This document shows positions 47,311-57,303 of a stretch of 64,000 nt of DNA, piece after piece. How positions within the stretch are numbered: position 1 is the stretch's first letter; each line of letters begins with the position of its first letter. The notes below the pieces were generated by a model. The model had not been told where the DNA came from. It saw nothing but the letters and a program-made list of their open reading frames with translations, and ran no database searches. The position numbers and the translations under genes were made by a program. The stretch comes from Pollenia angustigena (Eukaryota > Arthropoda > Insecta > Diptera > Polleniidae), in NCBI GenBank assembly GCA_930367215.1, contig OV884059.1, positions 155,060,511 to 155,124,510 on the forward strand, written 5' to 3'.

Positions 47311-47450
47311 ATTTGAAAACCAACATTCGTAAAGTTATCGCTGAGATACCGCCCGAAATGTGCGAAACAGTGGCCGAAAACTACCTCAAAAGGATCGACT
47401 GCTGTAACCAATCTAGAGGCGGCCATTTAGATAACGTTATATTGAACTTT

Positions 47451-47835
47451 TCTATTGAAACCGAGAAAGTGTTATCAAGTATTTTATTTTATAAAGAAAT
47501 TTTCGGTGTGGTTAAAAATTTTTATATATGAATATTTCGGTTATTAAAATTTTTTGTTTATATATTATAAATTTACCGGTGCAATCAAAAATGTTCCTGT
47601 TATGAAATATTTATCTTTGTATACAGAAAAATTTGCAATGTTATCGCACAATTTGGTTGTTTAAGATAATTTCAATGTTTTCGAAAATTTTTTCTTATTT
47701 TGAATATTTTATGTCTATATGTACATAACTTTTCGATGTTATTATCTCTTTTTTAGAGCATTTTAAAGAAAAATTTTCGATATTATCGAAAACTGTCTGT
47801 TAGATAGAGGACTTCATCCAACATTTTCTCTTATA
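47451..47835. other. Minisatellite remnants between two mariner-type elements
   Basis: TTTCGATGTTATTATC and TTTTCGATATTATCGAAAAC words belong to the array at 41-42.5 kb. Nothing else was seen. Confidence 0.5.
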
Positions 47836-47948
47836 TCGGGTGATTTTTTAGCTATTATCTTTTTGGCAACACTGGTTTAAACAGCTGACGCACGTTTTGT
47901 GTTTTGTTTCACTGTCAAACATCTTCAGTTTGGTCTATAATTCAACCA

Positions 47949-49155
47949 TGAATCGTCTTACAAACGAACTACGCTTGCAAATTATTGAATTTTATACTCA
48001 AAATGCGTGCTCTGTTAAGAAAGTTCATCGCGCGCTTTTTCCATTTTATGGACAGTTTAATCGACCCACTGAAGCGGCTATTCGGGCTATTGTGACTAAA
48101 TTTCGCACCAAATTTACATTGTTGAGCCTAGTACTCTGTTCAAATTTGTGAAAAATGTTGAGCAACATTGATTATTCCACACGTAAATTTTGGCATTTAT
48201 CAATGTTACCAATCTTGCGAGTTTGTACAATTTGACGTTTTTATTCCTTGAAAGTATGCTACATTGTTTCGTGTATGTAAACAAACGCCACATGTATTTT
48301 ACTAAAATTATTTTTTTTTAATAAAAAAAAAATAAATAAGGATAAAAAACTGTTACCGGTTGTGTTATTTTATTGTTTATTTCTTTTTTAATATTTAGTT
48401 CATACTTTATTGCTTTTGCTTAAAATTCCACGTGAAATAAAGGCAGCTTACATTTTTTCGCAGTTGTAAAAAAAATGTTGCTAGAAACATTTCGGAACTT
48501 TTTCACAAAATAAACAGAGTACAACTCTATCAACATTATTTCATAGATATTCCGCACAAGTTTTTTTCATATGCATTTTGACAGCATTTCACGTGAAATG
48601 TTGAACAGAGTACCAGGCTTTGGATATTAAACCACCAACACGGTTGCGTAGAGTGCGAAGTGAAGAAAATATCGCAGCTGGCCGATACAGTGTTAATGAT
48701 GACCATCAATTATCGATTCGTCGCCGTTCGCAGCAATTGGGCCTCTGCTACTCAACAACTTGAGATGATATCCAACTTTTTTTTGCCAAAAATGCAAGAG
48801 CTTGACTTGCATGACATGTGGTTTCAACAAGACGGTGCCACATACCACACAGCTCGCTTAATACTGGATTTATTGAGAGGCGAGTTCGTTGAACATTTAA
48901 TTTCACGTTCGGGACCGGTTAATGGCCGCCTAGATCGTGCGATTTAACGCCTTTCGACTATTTTTTGTGGGGCTATGTTAAAGCTCATGTCTATACACAC
49001 ATGCCCGCTTCAATTGACGCATTGGAAGACAACATTGAAGCATTTATTCATGAGATACCGGTGGGAAAGAGTGTGCCAAAATTGGACTAAGCGGATGGAG
49101 CATTTGAGGCGCAGCCACGTTCAACATTTGCATGAAATAATCCTCAAACATTAAA
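47949..49155 (+). pseudogene. Mariner-type transposase, internally deleted and interrupted
   Basis: The gene starts with ATG at 47949 and encodes MNRLTNELRLQIIEFYTQNA, then VKKVHRALFPFYGQFNRPTE, the N-terminal HTH region of this mariner-type family. The reading frame is broken by the MITE at 48125-48619 and resumes exactly with the linker block before RRVRSEENIAA. A large deletion follows, since the catalytic centre's first part is missing. The frame then encodes ISNFFLPKMQELDLHDMWFQ and QDGATYHTA (the second catalytic Asp in QQDGAT). The last segment, with LW.YVKAHVYTH and ASIDALEDNIEAFI, is frameshifted. Multiple lesions make it a non-functional relic. Confidence 0.85.
48125..48619. mobile_element. 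MITE AGCCTAGTACTCTGTTCAA, TSD TTG (495 bp)
   Basis: The ends AGCCTAGTACTCTGTTCAA and TTGAACAGAGTACCAGGCT are inverted with one mismatch, and TTG is on both sides. Excising it together with one TTG restores the open frame across the insertion site of the transposase, which proves the boundaries. Inner words GTTGAGCAACATT and ACGTGAAATGTTG are also partly inverted. Confidence 0.93.
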
Positions 49156-49447
49156 TTATATGGACCGTACTATCGATTTAAATAAAGATTTCATGAATTT
49201 TGCTAAATTTGATGTGTTTTGTTTTAACTTTCCTATAGCTCTTAAAAAATCACCCATTATAAATATTTTTGATTTCAAATTATATCGTCCCCTCAATATA
49301 ACAATAGCGTATGTGCTCATACGCTATTAATTTTTTATTGCATATTTAGAATCTTCATCATTGATTTTATGTCTGGTCAAAATTTCGTCAAATTCTACTT
49401 CCAAAAAGTGGGTCAAAATGTCGTTTGAAAAAATAGTGTATAATTTC

Positions 49448-50168
49448 CAGGGACTGTAACAGTCATGCATTTTTTCATAAAAGTCAGATGAAAACAGTTA
49501 TTTCTTGATTTTTATTTTTTTGAGCAAAAATAACAGTTATTTTTTGATTTTTTTTTAACAAAAACAACAGTTATTTTTTGATTTTGATTTTTTCGATCAA
49601 AACTAACAGTTATTTTTTGATTTTTATTTTTTTGAACAAATTTAACAGTTATTTTTTGATTTTTATTTTTTCGAGCAAAAATAAAACTTATTCTTTTAAT
49701 AAATTTACGTTTTTTAATAATTTAGATGACTTTAATAATTATTTTAATGTGCATAAGGAATTCCAATGATAATTAAACACTAAAATAAAAATTTCAAGTC
49801 AACTAAATTATTATATCACGTACATTTATTTAGAGAATAACTTTTATTTTTGCTCGAAAAAATAAAAATCAAAAAATAACTGTTATTTTTGCTCAAAAAA
49901 ATAAAAATCAAAAAATAACTGTTATTTTTGATCGAAAAAATAAAAATCAAAAAATAACAGTTATTTTTGTCCAAAAAAATAAAAATCAAAAAATAACTGT
50001 TATTTTTTGATTTTTATATAAAAATCAAAATTATAAAAATCAATATATTTTATCATTGACAAGTGCATAAGGAACAATATGGTAATACTTGAATAAGTTT
50101 TTCTACATTTACTTCTATGTGCTTTTTTTGTTTTAAAATTCCAATATAACTGTTATTTGCGGTCCCTG
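49448..50168. mobile_element. hAT-type foldback with tandem-repeat arms, TSD ATAATTTC (721 bp)
   Basis: The ends CAGGGAC(T) and GGTCCCTG are inverted and ATAATTTC lies exactly on both sides. The left arm has about five tandem units of ACAGTTATTTTTTGATTTTT (~40 bp). The right arm has about five units in the opposite orientation (ATAAAAATCAAAAAATAACTG-type). The architecture is like Drosophila FB elements but with hAT-type duplication. The 63-codon frame at 49578 is an artefact of the repeats. Confidence 0.92.
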
Positions 50169-50373
50169 ATAATTTCTTGTTCAAAATTTTCCTTCAATAA
50201 GTGTGTAAGCTCATATGCGCTATTATACTTCTAATTGCCACTCCAAAGTTGTTGAAAGAATAATAGTGTATACGCATTATACTCCATTTTAGCCTGTAGA
50301 AAAAAATAAAATTTATGAAAACTTTAACTCATAAAATAGCCTTTAACAATATACACTTTTGTTTGAGAAATAG

Positions 50374-50535
50374 TTTCATACCGACCATCGAAAGCTGCAT
50401 GATCACCAAAATTTGTGCAAGAAGAATGTAATTCCTCGTGGCTCGCGGTCATTTTTCTTTAACTTACGAGGTGGAAAGAAGAGAAATTGTTTAGATGAGC
50501 CAGATGTTGCAGAGGAAGAGAAAGAAGACGAATGA
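50374..50535 (+). CDS. Candidate terminal exon of an unrecognised gene (53 codons)
   Basis: I do not recognise the protein. A possible acceptor (GAGAAATAG) precedes 50374. The frame then encodes FHTDHRKLHDHQNLCKKNVI, PRGSRSFFFNLRGGKKRNCL and an acidic tail DEPDVAEEEKEDE before TGA at 50533. This composition, with a basic block followed by an acidic C-terminus, is very unlike the low-complexity frames around it. GGKKR resembles an amidation/dibasic cleavage site of neuropeptide precursors, but nothing else supports a secreted protein here. AATAAA occurs at about 50697. There is no ATG in frame, so other exons would lie upstream. It could also be a captured or decayed gene fragment. Confidence 0.35.
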   Translation, partial: FHTDHRKLHDHQNLCKKNVIPRGSRSFFFNLRGGKKRNCLDEPDVAEEEKEDE

Positions 50536-51039
50536 ATTTCTAGGTTTTTTTCATTCACGCAATGTAGTCCTTAATTTGTCATAATTTTTTGTTTATAATA
50601 ACCCAAATTGGAAAGTAATGAATATGTGCCACTGAATTAACAAAACTATGAATTAATCACTGTTTTATAATTGCTATTTTTGAGATCAAATATTTTAATA
50701 AAAATTCCGTAAAATTATTGAATAAACCAGCGTATACCATACAAAATAAAATAGTATATCAGATACATCATACGAATTCCTTAAAAAATAAAATAGCCTA
50801 TATGGAGGACTTGCACTTTGAATGACATAATTATGGTCTTAAAGGATGCGTAGAATAAAAAAAAATTGGTCAATTTAAAGACAAGAAACGGTATTATGTA
50901 TTCGTTGAAAAATCCAATATGAAGAATTTTTATTTACTGCGATATTGAGGTCTTAATAGACATCCGATTTGACAAAAACTTTAAACACGATTTTCTCAAA
51001 ACCCCAAAAAAATTATATGCTATTGTTATATTGAGGGCA
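50536..51039. other. AT-rich, possible 3' UTR of the candidate exon
   Basis: AATAAA near 50697 is a possible poly(A) signal. No other feature was seen. Confidence 0.3.
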
Positions 51040-51196
51040 CGATATGTGCCTTTTAAAATCATGCGAGTGAAAATCATCGAAGTGTCCCGTTTTCGTGTTT
51101 TTTCTGTGATCGAAAAACACAAAAATGTGCGATTTTTAGAACACCACAAATTCACGCGTGTGATTTTAAAAGCACGTGATTTTCAGAACAGGCCTG
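51040..51196. mobile_element. Right-end fragment of the CAGGCA TIR family
   Basis: The end GTGATTTTCAGAACAGGCCTG-type (last 20 bases shared) matches the right end of the 10953-15752 element, as do the preceding AAAATCA words. The left end was not found. Confidence 0.55.
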
Positions 51197-51239
51197 ATTG
51201 TCGCTATTAAAAATGTTTGTTAAACTTTTCAATGTTAAT

Positions 51240-51440
51240 TAAAATTCTTGAAAATATCAAGGCTTTTGTTCGATATTTTTGAAATTTTTTTTTTAGAAAT
51301 AAATTTTAAAGCTGCAGAAGATTTTCGATGTAATCAGATATTCAATAGATCTTTTTTGTAAAGTTACGTTTGAAGTTTTCATATGAAAAATGTTTATGTT
51401 ATCGATATTTTTTTTTATAGAAAGTATTAAGTTTCGACTA
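51240..51440. repeat. Outlying minisatellite remnants
   Basis: TTTTCGATGTAATCAGATAT, TTCGATATTTTTGAAA and GTTATCGATATT words match the 41-42.5 kb array. Confidence 0.45.
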
Positions 51441-51974
51441 TAAATCTTTTTCTCTATGAAATCACATGAAAGAAAAATTTCTTAGGTAAACCAAAGTTAG
51501 TAACTAAAACTAATTGCAATTTTTGTTATTAAAATTTTTAATTGAAAATTATTTTACATACCGCTATAGCATCCATCACAGCATTCACCATTTTGTGGCA
51601 GTTTATTTAAACGTTTGCTTCCCAGAAATTTATCTTAATTTAATTTTGTTTGAAAGATATTTTTTTTTTCAAATATCAACTGGAATATTTTCACTTTTCT
51701 TAAGCGCCAATCAGCTAAAATGTTCGAAAAAAAAATAAAAGGAAAAGAAGAGTGGGACTTTAGCACCATTTGTCGTCAACAACAACACCAACAAATAGTC
51801 AAGTAATAATAATGACCAGATGATATCTTGTTGACATTTAATTTAGCCACTGTTTTGAATCTGATTCCATCCAAACAGACATTCACTTCATTTCGACTTC
51901 ATATTAAAACACGAGTATGTTGCATTTAAGTACTTCACCAGTATTCACACAATCACTCATACATTCACATAAAC
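51441..51974. other. AT-rich intergenic, nothing recognised
   Basis: Contains a 74-codon AT-driven frame at 51514-51738 and CACAACACCAACAA-type simple sequence near 51780. Confidence 0.4.
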
Positions 51975-52025
51975 ATGGGAGTATGGTTGGAATACATTTT
52001 CCGGCTGCTGTCAGTTTTAATACAA
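51975..52025 (+). CDS. Weak candidate first exon with signal-peptide-like sequence
   Basis: ATG at 51975 has a good context (AAACATGG). Seventeen codons encode MGVWLEYIFRLLSVLIQ, then GTTAAT could be a donor. The hydrophobic core would suit a signal peptide or membrane anchor. It ends in phase 0, which fits the candidate exon at 52798. Both exons are too short for a confident call. Confidence 0.2.
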
Positions 52026-52797
52026 GTTAATCCATAAAAATGATTGAATTTCATATTCAAATAAGCTGGCTCCGGCACTGGAACTGACGGTTGTGGAACA
52101 GCAAAGCGCTTGTTTTTTTTCTCTTTCTTTAGTTTCTGTTGAATTTGAAAGATTAATGCTTGGGAAACTGTCTGTCTTTGGGAGGATTTTTTTTTTGTGT
52201 GGAGAGTGTGGAGGTTTAGTTGGTTGGTTTCTTTTTTTATGATTTAAAGATTACAAATTGAAATCATTTCTCTTGTCCGCTAGTAAATTTAAAATGTTGT
52301 TCACAATCTCTTCTTCTATTACTTTCCTTTCAATTTGTTTACTTTTTCAACGTGTTTAAACATTTAAATCTCAATTTACATTTCATTGATTTCAATTTTA
52401 AATCTTTTTACGAGGATTAATTTTAATTTTCACTTGTTGTTGCTTTTGGAAATTTTCGTTTTCCTTTTTCTGTTTTGTTTTTTTTTTTTTTAATTGTATA
52501 ATCTTTTTGGTTTTTATTAATTATTTCCACTGTATGAACTTTTAATTGATTTTATGCTCTAAAATTTTACTTTCATTTAGTTGCAAGTTTTTGTAGTATT
52601 TTGTTTAACAAATTTTAATTTATCACATTTTGTTTTTTAAAGTTTGGCTTTATTTATTTTATTAACATATTAAAAAGCTTTTTCTTGGTTTTCCAAATCT
52701 TGTTTATCAGTACTGAAAAAAGTTAAAGTTTTTAGGCTGGATTTTTATAATGATTTTTTTGATTGGGGGAAACATAAATGACTTTGATTTTCTGTAG
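52026..52797. other. T-rich sequence, putative intron
   Basis: A GC-richer patch near 52060-52110 is open in one frame for about 60 codons without an ATG. The rest is T-rich. No element boundary was seen. Confidence 0.3.
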
Positions 52798-52881
52798 GCA
52801 GGGGCGAAGGGTGTAAAAGGCGATGCATTTCAACATCCTTCGCCGACCAATTTCAGAAGACGTGCCTTTTCTCTCATGTAA
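52798..52881 (+). CDS. Weak candidate terminal exon
   Basis: A T-rich tract ending TTTTCTGTAG precedes 52798. The phase-0 frame encodes AGAKGVKGDAFQHPSPTNF and RRRAFSLM before TAA at 52879. A second frame is open too. The GC-rich patch stands out from its AT-rich setting. Together with 51975-52025 it would make a 44-residue basic peptide, which is plausible but unproven. Confidence 0.2.
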   Translation, partial: AGAKGVKGDAFQHPSPTNFRRRAFSLM

Positions 52882-53192
52882 AAGAGTCATAATTATAACG
52901 CAGTATCAAAATTTTTTAATATTTATTCAACTGAAGGAAGTATTTGATGACAAAGTATATCTGATTAAAGTAAGTGTAGGCATGGTGGAATAATCAAGTG
53001 TCATCGTTACGGCAACAAATACAACATTACAACAAAAATGGAAATTATATCGCCGTTTACGTCAAAAATACTTTAAACAAAAATCAAAGCGTGCCGCTGA
53101 ACGTGATGAAATAAATACATTTTTGGCCAATTTTTGTTTAATTATGATAAATATATTATTTATTTTAATTTAAAATTATCAAAAACATTAAT

Positions 53193-53916
53193 AAACAAGT
53201 AAGAAAGTATAGTCGGTCAAGCCCGATCATATGATACCCTACATCACAGTATTTAAAAACACATCATGCTTATGTGTCCATGTAAATATGTATTTATCTA
53301 TCTTTATAAACTTCATGAAAATCGGTTTGAAAGTTTGTGAGAGGCAGAAATTGCCCCCTGCCTCCCCTTGTGGTCCTTTTTTTAAAAACTGTATAGCTAA
53401 TGTGTCCCTATAGATATGGATCTATCTTTGTTTTAAATTTCATTAAAATCGGTTTGGGAGGAAGAAATTGCCCCTATCTCCCCTCGTGGTCCGATTTTTT
53501 TAAAAATGTATACATTTTGTGTCCATATAGATATGGTTCTATCTATGTTTTGAATTTTATTAAAATCGGTCTGATAGTTTCTGAGAGGAAGAAATTTCCA
53601 ACTATCTTCCCTCGTCGTCCTACGATTCGTCCTATTTTCAATAGGCTTGGTCCTTGTGCCAATAAGAACCTATGACCCAAATTTTATCAAATTTTCTCTA
53701 TAATTGCGACCTGTACTTTGCGCACAAGGTTAAATGGACAGCCAGCCAGACAGCCAGCCTGCCAGCCAGCCGGACGGACATCGTTAGTTCGACTCAGAAA
53801 GTGATTCTGAGTAGATCGGTATACTTTAAGGTGGGTCTAGGACCACTATTTTAAGGCGTTACACACATCAGCACAAATGCATAATACCCTCTCCACTATT
53901 GTGGTGTGGGTATAAA
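53193..53916 (+). mobile_element. DINE-1-like element copy 4
   Basis: It starts AAACAAGTAAGAAAGTATAG and ends CCACTATTGTGGTGTGGGTA like copy 3. It retains all modules and a longer microsatellite (CAGCCAGACAGCCAGCCTGC). Frames at 53231-53413 and 53400-53675 are the same module-phase artefacts as in copy 3. Confidence 0.88.
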
Positions 53917-54266
53917 TACAATAATCACAGCACGAAACGTGGACTTTTTGTAAACATAACCAAAACTTTGACATAAACCTAGACAAACAATGCAAGAGCA
54001 AAAAATAGTCATCTGGCGTAGTGATGCCACCTGTTTATTTCACCATGAGTGTAGGCATAAAAATAGAAAAATGTTCATAACACAGAAAAAATTATTAGTA
54101 GTTTTTTATCATTTAAAAAAATTATTTAAAAAGTACTTAAACTTAATTAATGTAATAATTGAATCAATTATTTTTTTTGTTGAACGACAATTAAAAATAT
54201 AATTTTGATTTAATTACATTTTACTTGTTTTGAAATTAATTTTGAATTAAAACAATAATCGAATAA
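53917..54266. other. AT-rich intergenic, nothing recognised
   Basis: A 70-codon frame at 53990-54202 has no motif. Confidence 0.4.
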
Positions 54267-54474
54267 CACTCAATTTACATGATGAATTTTATGACGTCCA
54301 ATTTTAGACGTCATTTTTTGTTTGGTAGCAAGCGGTGTAGAGAAGAAAGAGGAAGAGAAAACAGAAATCATGTCTATTTTTCTATCCCTCTTTCTTCTCT
54401 ACACCGCTTGCTACCAAACAAAAAAATTACGTCCAAAATTGGACGTCATAAAATTCTTCATGTAAATTGAGTGT
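54267..54474. mobile_element. Near-perfect hairpin element, ~90-bp arms
   Basis: The outer arms ACACTCAATTTACATGA and complement, and the inner arms TTGGTAGCAAGCGGTGTAGA and complement, pair along the whole length around a ~28-bp loop. Each arm also contains its own small palindrome around GACGTC. A similar inner word occurs at 22541. Confidence 0.85.
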
Positions 54475-54814
54475 TACAAAAAATTTTTTCATTTAAAATA
54501 AAATAATTTTAACTTGTGTAATTGTTGTTGGAAATTGTCAAAATCAATCAACACATTGTTTGAAACGCCCAAATTTTTTGATAATTTTTTTAATTAAAAC
54601 TGAAAATATCATTTATTGAATAAAAAGTATTCAAAATATTAAATTTTTAAAATTTTTAGTAATCAATATAATCATTTTGGTAATAGGTGCAAAATCAACA
54701 AATGGGTTGCTTGATTTTATGAATTTGGTATAAAATTGGTGATTAGAGAAAATTTTTAATTTTTTCTGTGAAGACTCAAAAATGCTTTTAAAATTATTGG
54801 AAAATATAAAAAGG
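54475..54814. other. AT-rich intergenic, nothing recognised
   Basis: No frames or repeats of note. Confidence 0.45.
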
Positions 54815-54990
54815 CTAGTTGATCGTGAGCAAGTTTCTTAATGTGGCGGTTGCAGGTTCGATTCTCGCCCATGAGTTTTGGATTTTTCGGTAAAACAATC
54901 TGAAGGCCTGCCTTACAATTGATTGGTAATCTAAAATGGAATTGAATATGTAACTATATTTGTAACACTTAATAAGTAAATAAATAAAAA
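54815..54990 (+). repeat. tRNA-derived SINE candidate
   Basis: GGCTAGTTGATCGTGAGC at about 54814 can be read as a weak A box. GCAGGTTCGATTCTCGCC at about 54850 is a close B box (GGTTCGANNC). The element ends in TAAGTAAATAAATAAAAAAA, a SINE-like tail. The intervening body is not recognised. It is not a functional tRNA, as no cloverleaf can be folded convincingly. Confidence 0.5.
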
Positions 54991-55276
54991 AATTTCGAAA
55001 ACATTTAAATGATTTCTAAGGGCCAGTTTTTGACAGCGTAATTAAATATTATTTATCTTTAAATACGAAATTAAATTTTCCAATAGCCTTCTTTGATTAT
55101 TTATATTCTACTAAAGTTTTCATGATGTATTGACTTTTCAAGGTGGACTCAATATCACAACAATACAAAAAGAGCAGGCAAACCAAAAAATAATCAGCTG
55201 TGTTTTTGCGACCACCTTGTAAATGAATACACTTTACTGTTTGTGATATTCTTTTGATATTTAGTAGTGCAACCGT

Positions 55277-55636
55277 ATTTTTATACTCACACCACAATAG
55301 TGTGGGAGGTATTATGCATTTTTGCTGATGTCTTTAAACTCTTAAAATATTGATCCTTCCTTTAAGTACACCGATCTGCTCAGAATCACTTTCTGAGTCA
55401 AACTAACGATGTCCTGGCTGGCTGTCTATGTAAATACATGTACTTGGCGCACATTGTTTACATGGACAACCGGCCAGCCAGTCAGACGGACATCGTTAAA
55501 TAAGTGATTCTTAAATAGAAAGTGATTCTGAGTCGATCTGTATACCTAAAGCTGGGTCTGGCCAATATTTTAAGGTGTTACAAACATCAGCACATATGCC
55601 TATACCCCTTTCACTACCACAATAGTGTAGTTGGTA
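55277..55636. mobile_element. Head-to-head inverted dimer of DINE-1-like ends
   Basis: The left half reads CACACCACAATAGTGTGGGA, AGAATCACTTTCTGAGTCAA and a TGGCTGGCTG microsatellite. The right half has the mirror set: CGGCCAGCCAGTCAGACGGA, GAAAGTGATTCTGAGTCGAT and CCACAATAGTGTAG. Both outer termini are of the same type. The internal modules are missing. Confidence 0.8.
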
Positions 55637-55879
55637 CAAGAATAAACAAAAACTTTTTACTTACAGCAACAGCAATTCTTATACAAGCCGTTACTGACTT
55701 ATTAAACAGAGAACATCAGGCTTGCCAGAAGAATTCAAATTAAAAGTGCTAAATCTACAAAAAAGTGTTAAATTGTTCTACAGTGAAAAAAGTGCTAGTT
55801 TTGTAATTGATTTTTATGAATATAATAAAAAAATTTTCCTTTGAAATTTTTTTACACCAACATTTTGTTTAATATAAAC

Positions 55880-56421
55880 CAGTGTTCGAAAATAAACAGT
55901 ACATTATTTAGCGTTCGGCTCACACACCGAAGAACGATATCTATTTTTTTAGTGTTTGTGTAAACATACACAAACCTTAATACCGTTCGTAACTATTTTA
56001 AAGAAAGAACCGAACATTATATAATGTTCGGTTCTTCGTTAAAAAACAGAACAATTGTAGTGATACTGTAGAAAAACATTATATTTTAATGTTCTATAAT
56101 GTTTTTTTCGTGTGTGTATTTTGTTTTTGTAAAAAATGTTTGGTTTTTTTTTATCAGCAAAAAGGGACGAACATTAACGAGCCGAACCGAACACATTGAA
56201 GTTCGTGGATTTTCAAAAAAAAACCGAACGCAATTTAATGTTCTCATCATTTGTTGAGTATGATGAAAACAGCATTATTTTTGTGTTCGAAAGATGACAA
56301 ACAGGGAAACGTTATTTTTTTTAATGAATTTCTACACAAACACTATTAGCGTTTGTGTTTTCCACAAATCTACCGAACCGAACATTAAAGAACGATATTT
56401 AGTGTTTATTTTCGAACACTG
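55880..56421. mobile_element. hAT MITE family CAGTGTTCG, copy D (542 bp), TSD ATATAAAC
   Basis: The ends are identical to copy A and ATATAAAC is duplicated exactly. It is the best preserved copy, with long sub-terminal arms (GAACGATAT, AATGTTCGGTTC) facing each other. Confidence 0.96.
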
Positions 56422-57091
56422 ATATAAACACTTATTATAATCTTACATTGCATTAATGTGACATGTAAAATGTTCTACATTTTTGTGTTCGTTTGTACAA
56501 AAATACAACTGTGGGGACAATTTTCAAGTTCTTTTGTGAATAAGTTGATGAAAAACATGCAAAAATGTTGCATATTTTACCATTACTTTAATTTAAGGTG
56601 TTCATACTGCCCAGTTATACAACTTTTGTAAAACTACTTTGTTTGTAGAACCAATGTTTTATTTTCTTTGTCATAATTCATACCGCTCATAATTTTGTAA
56701 AAATATTGTTCTAAAACAAAATATAAACATTTTTATATATTAAAATTAAAAATGTCTATGTATATTATAATAGTTTTAATTTTTCTAAGTCGTTAGTGAT
56801 GTCAATATTTGTTGATAAGCCGTAAAGGCGTGCAGAAACCGCTCAAATAGCCTTTAAAATCGCTCATGAAGTACATTAATGATAAAAGTGTAATAGTTGT
56901 AAATAAAATTAGCTAATTTTGTTCTATATAAGTTGCACAACATGTAGCACTTCGAGTGATTATAGGTAACATTAGAAAGTGTTACATGCATATACTGTAA
57001 CATATTTTTCTCAGAAAAGAAATCGGCATTAAATAAAGTTGTTACAACTGTTTAAAATTTCAATTATGTAAATTTCATCTTCCTTTTATAC

Positions 57092-57303
57092 CAGTGATAA
57101 CCAAGCCCCGACCTAAGAAAGCCCCGAACGCACGCACACAAAGAAATTATGGGCTTGTGTGCGGTCGCAGAGACTGATGATAGTCTGTTGTTTTGAAACG
57201 AACAAAGTTGTAATATACATGTGAATTGCCGACCGTGTCTGTGTGAAAAATACGATTATTGACTTGCTCGCGAGTCTATGGAGTGGTTATCTGGTTATCA
57301 CTG
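57092..57303. mobile_element. hAT MITE CAGTGATAACCA, TSD TTTTATAC (212 bp)
   Basis: The ends CAGTGATAACCA and TGGTTATCACTG are perfect inverted repeats, and TTTTATAC occurs on both sides. The GC-richer interior has CGCACGCACACAAAG and GCGGTCGCAGAG words and no ORF. Confidence 0.94.

Larger units (their letters stand above)
45030..47450 (+). pseudogene. Mariner-type transposase relic split by nested elements
   Basis: Only pieces of the transposase remain. The 5' piece (about 45030-45388) reads, with frameshifts, a CHGHAQFH-like stretch and the C-terminal region containing the 'CDFTPLDFLWR' type phrase (GCGATTTTACGCCGTTAGAT at about 45316). The 3' piece (47311-47450) encodes IRKVIAEIPPEMCETVAEN and YLKRIDCCNQSRGGHLD, the standard mariner-family C-terminus. 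The hAT MITE copy C (45389-47310) separates the two. The middle of the gene is also deleted. It is clearly dead. Confidence 0.75.
47836..49257 (+). mobile_element. Tc1/mariner-type element TCGGGTGATTTTTTAG, TA flanks
   Basis: The left TCGGGTGATTTTTTAGCTA and right TAGCTCTTAAAAAATCACCC ends are inverted, flanked by TA. The element is about 1.4 kb including a 495-bp MITE inside it. It carries a broken transposase gene. Confidence 0.85.

Noticed and set aside
49578..49769. 63-codon Phe/Asn/Lys-rich frame
   Set aside because: It is a translation of the foldback's tandem repeats.
54840..54870. Functional tRNA gene
   Set aside because: Only a B-box-like sequence is clear. No acceptor stem or anticodon arm can be folded, so a SINE is more likely.
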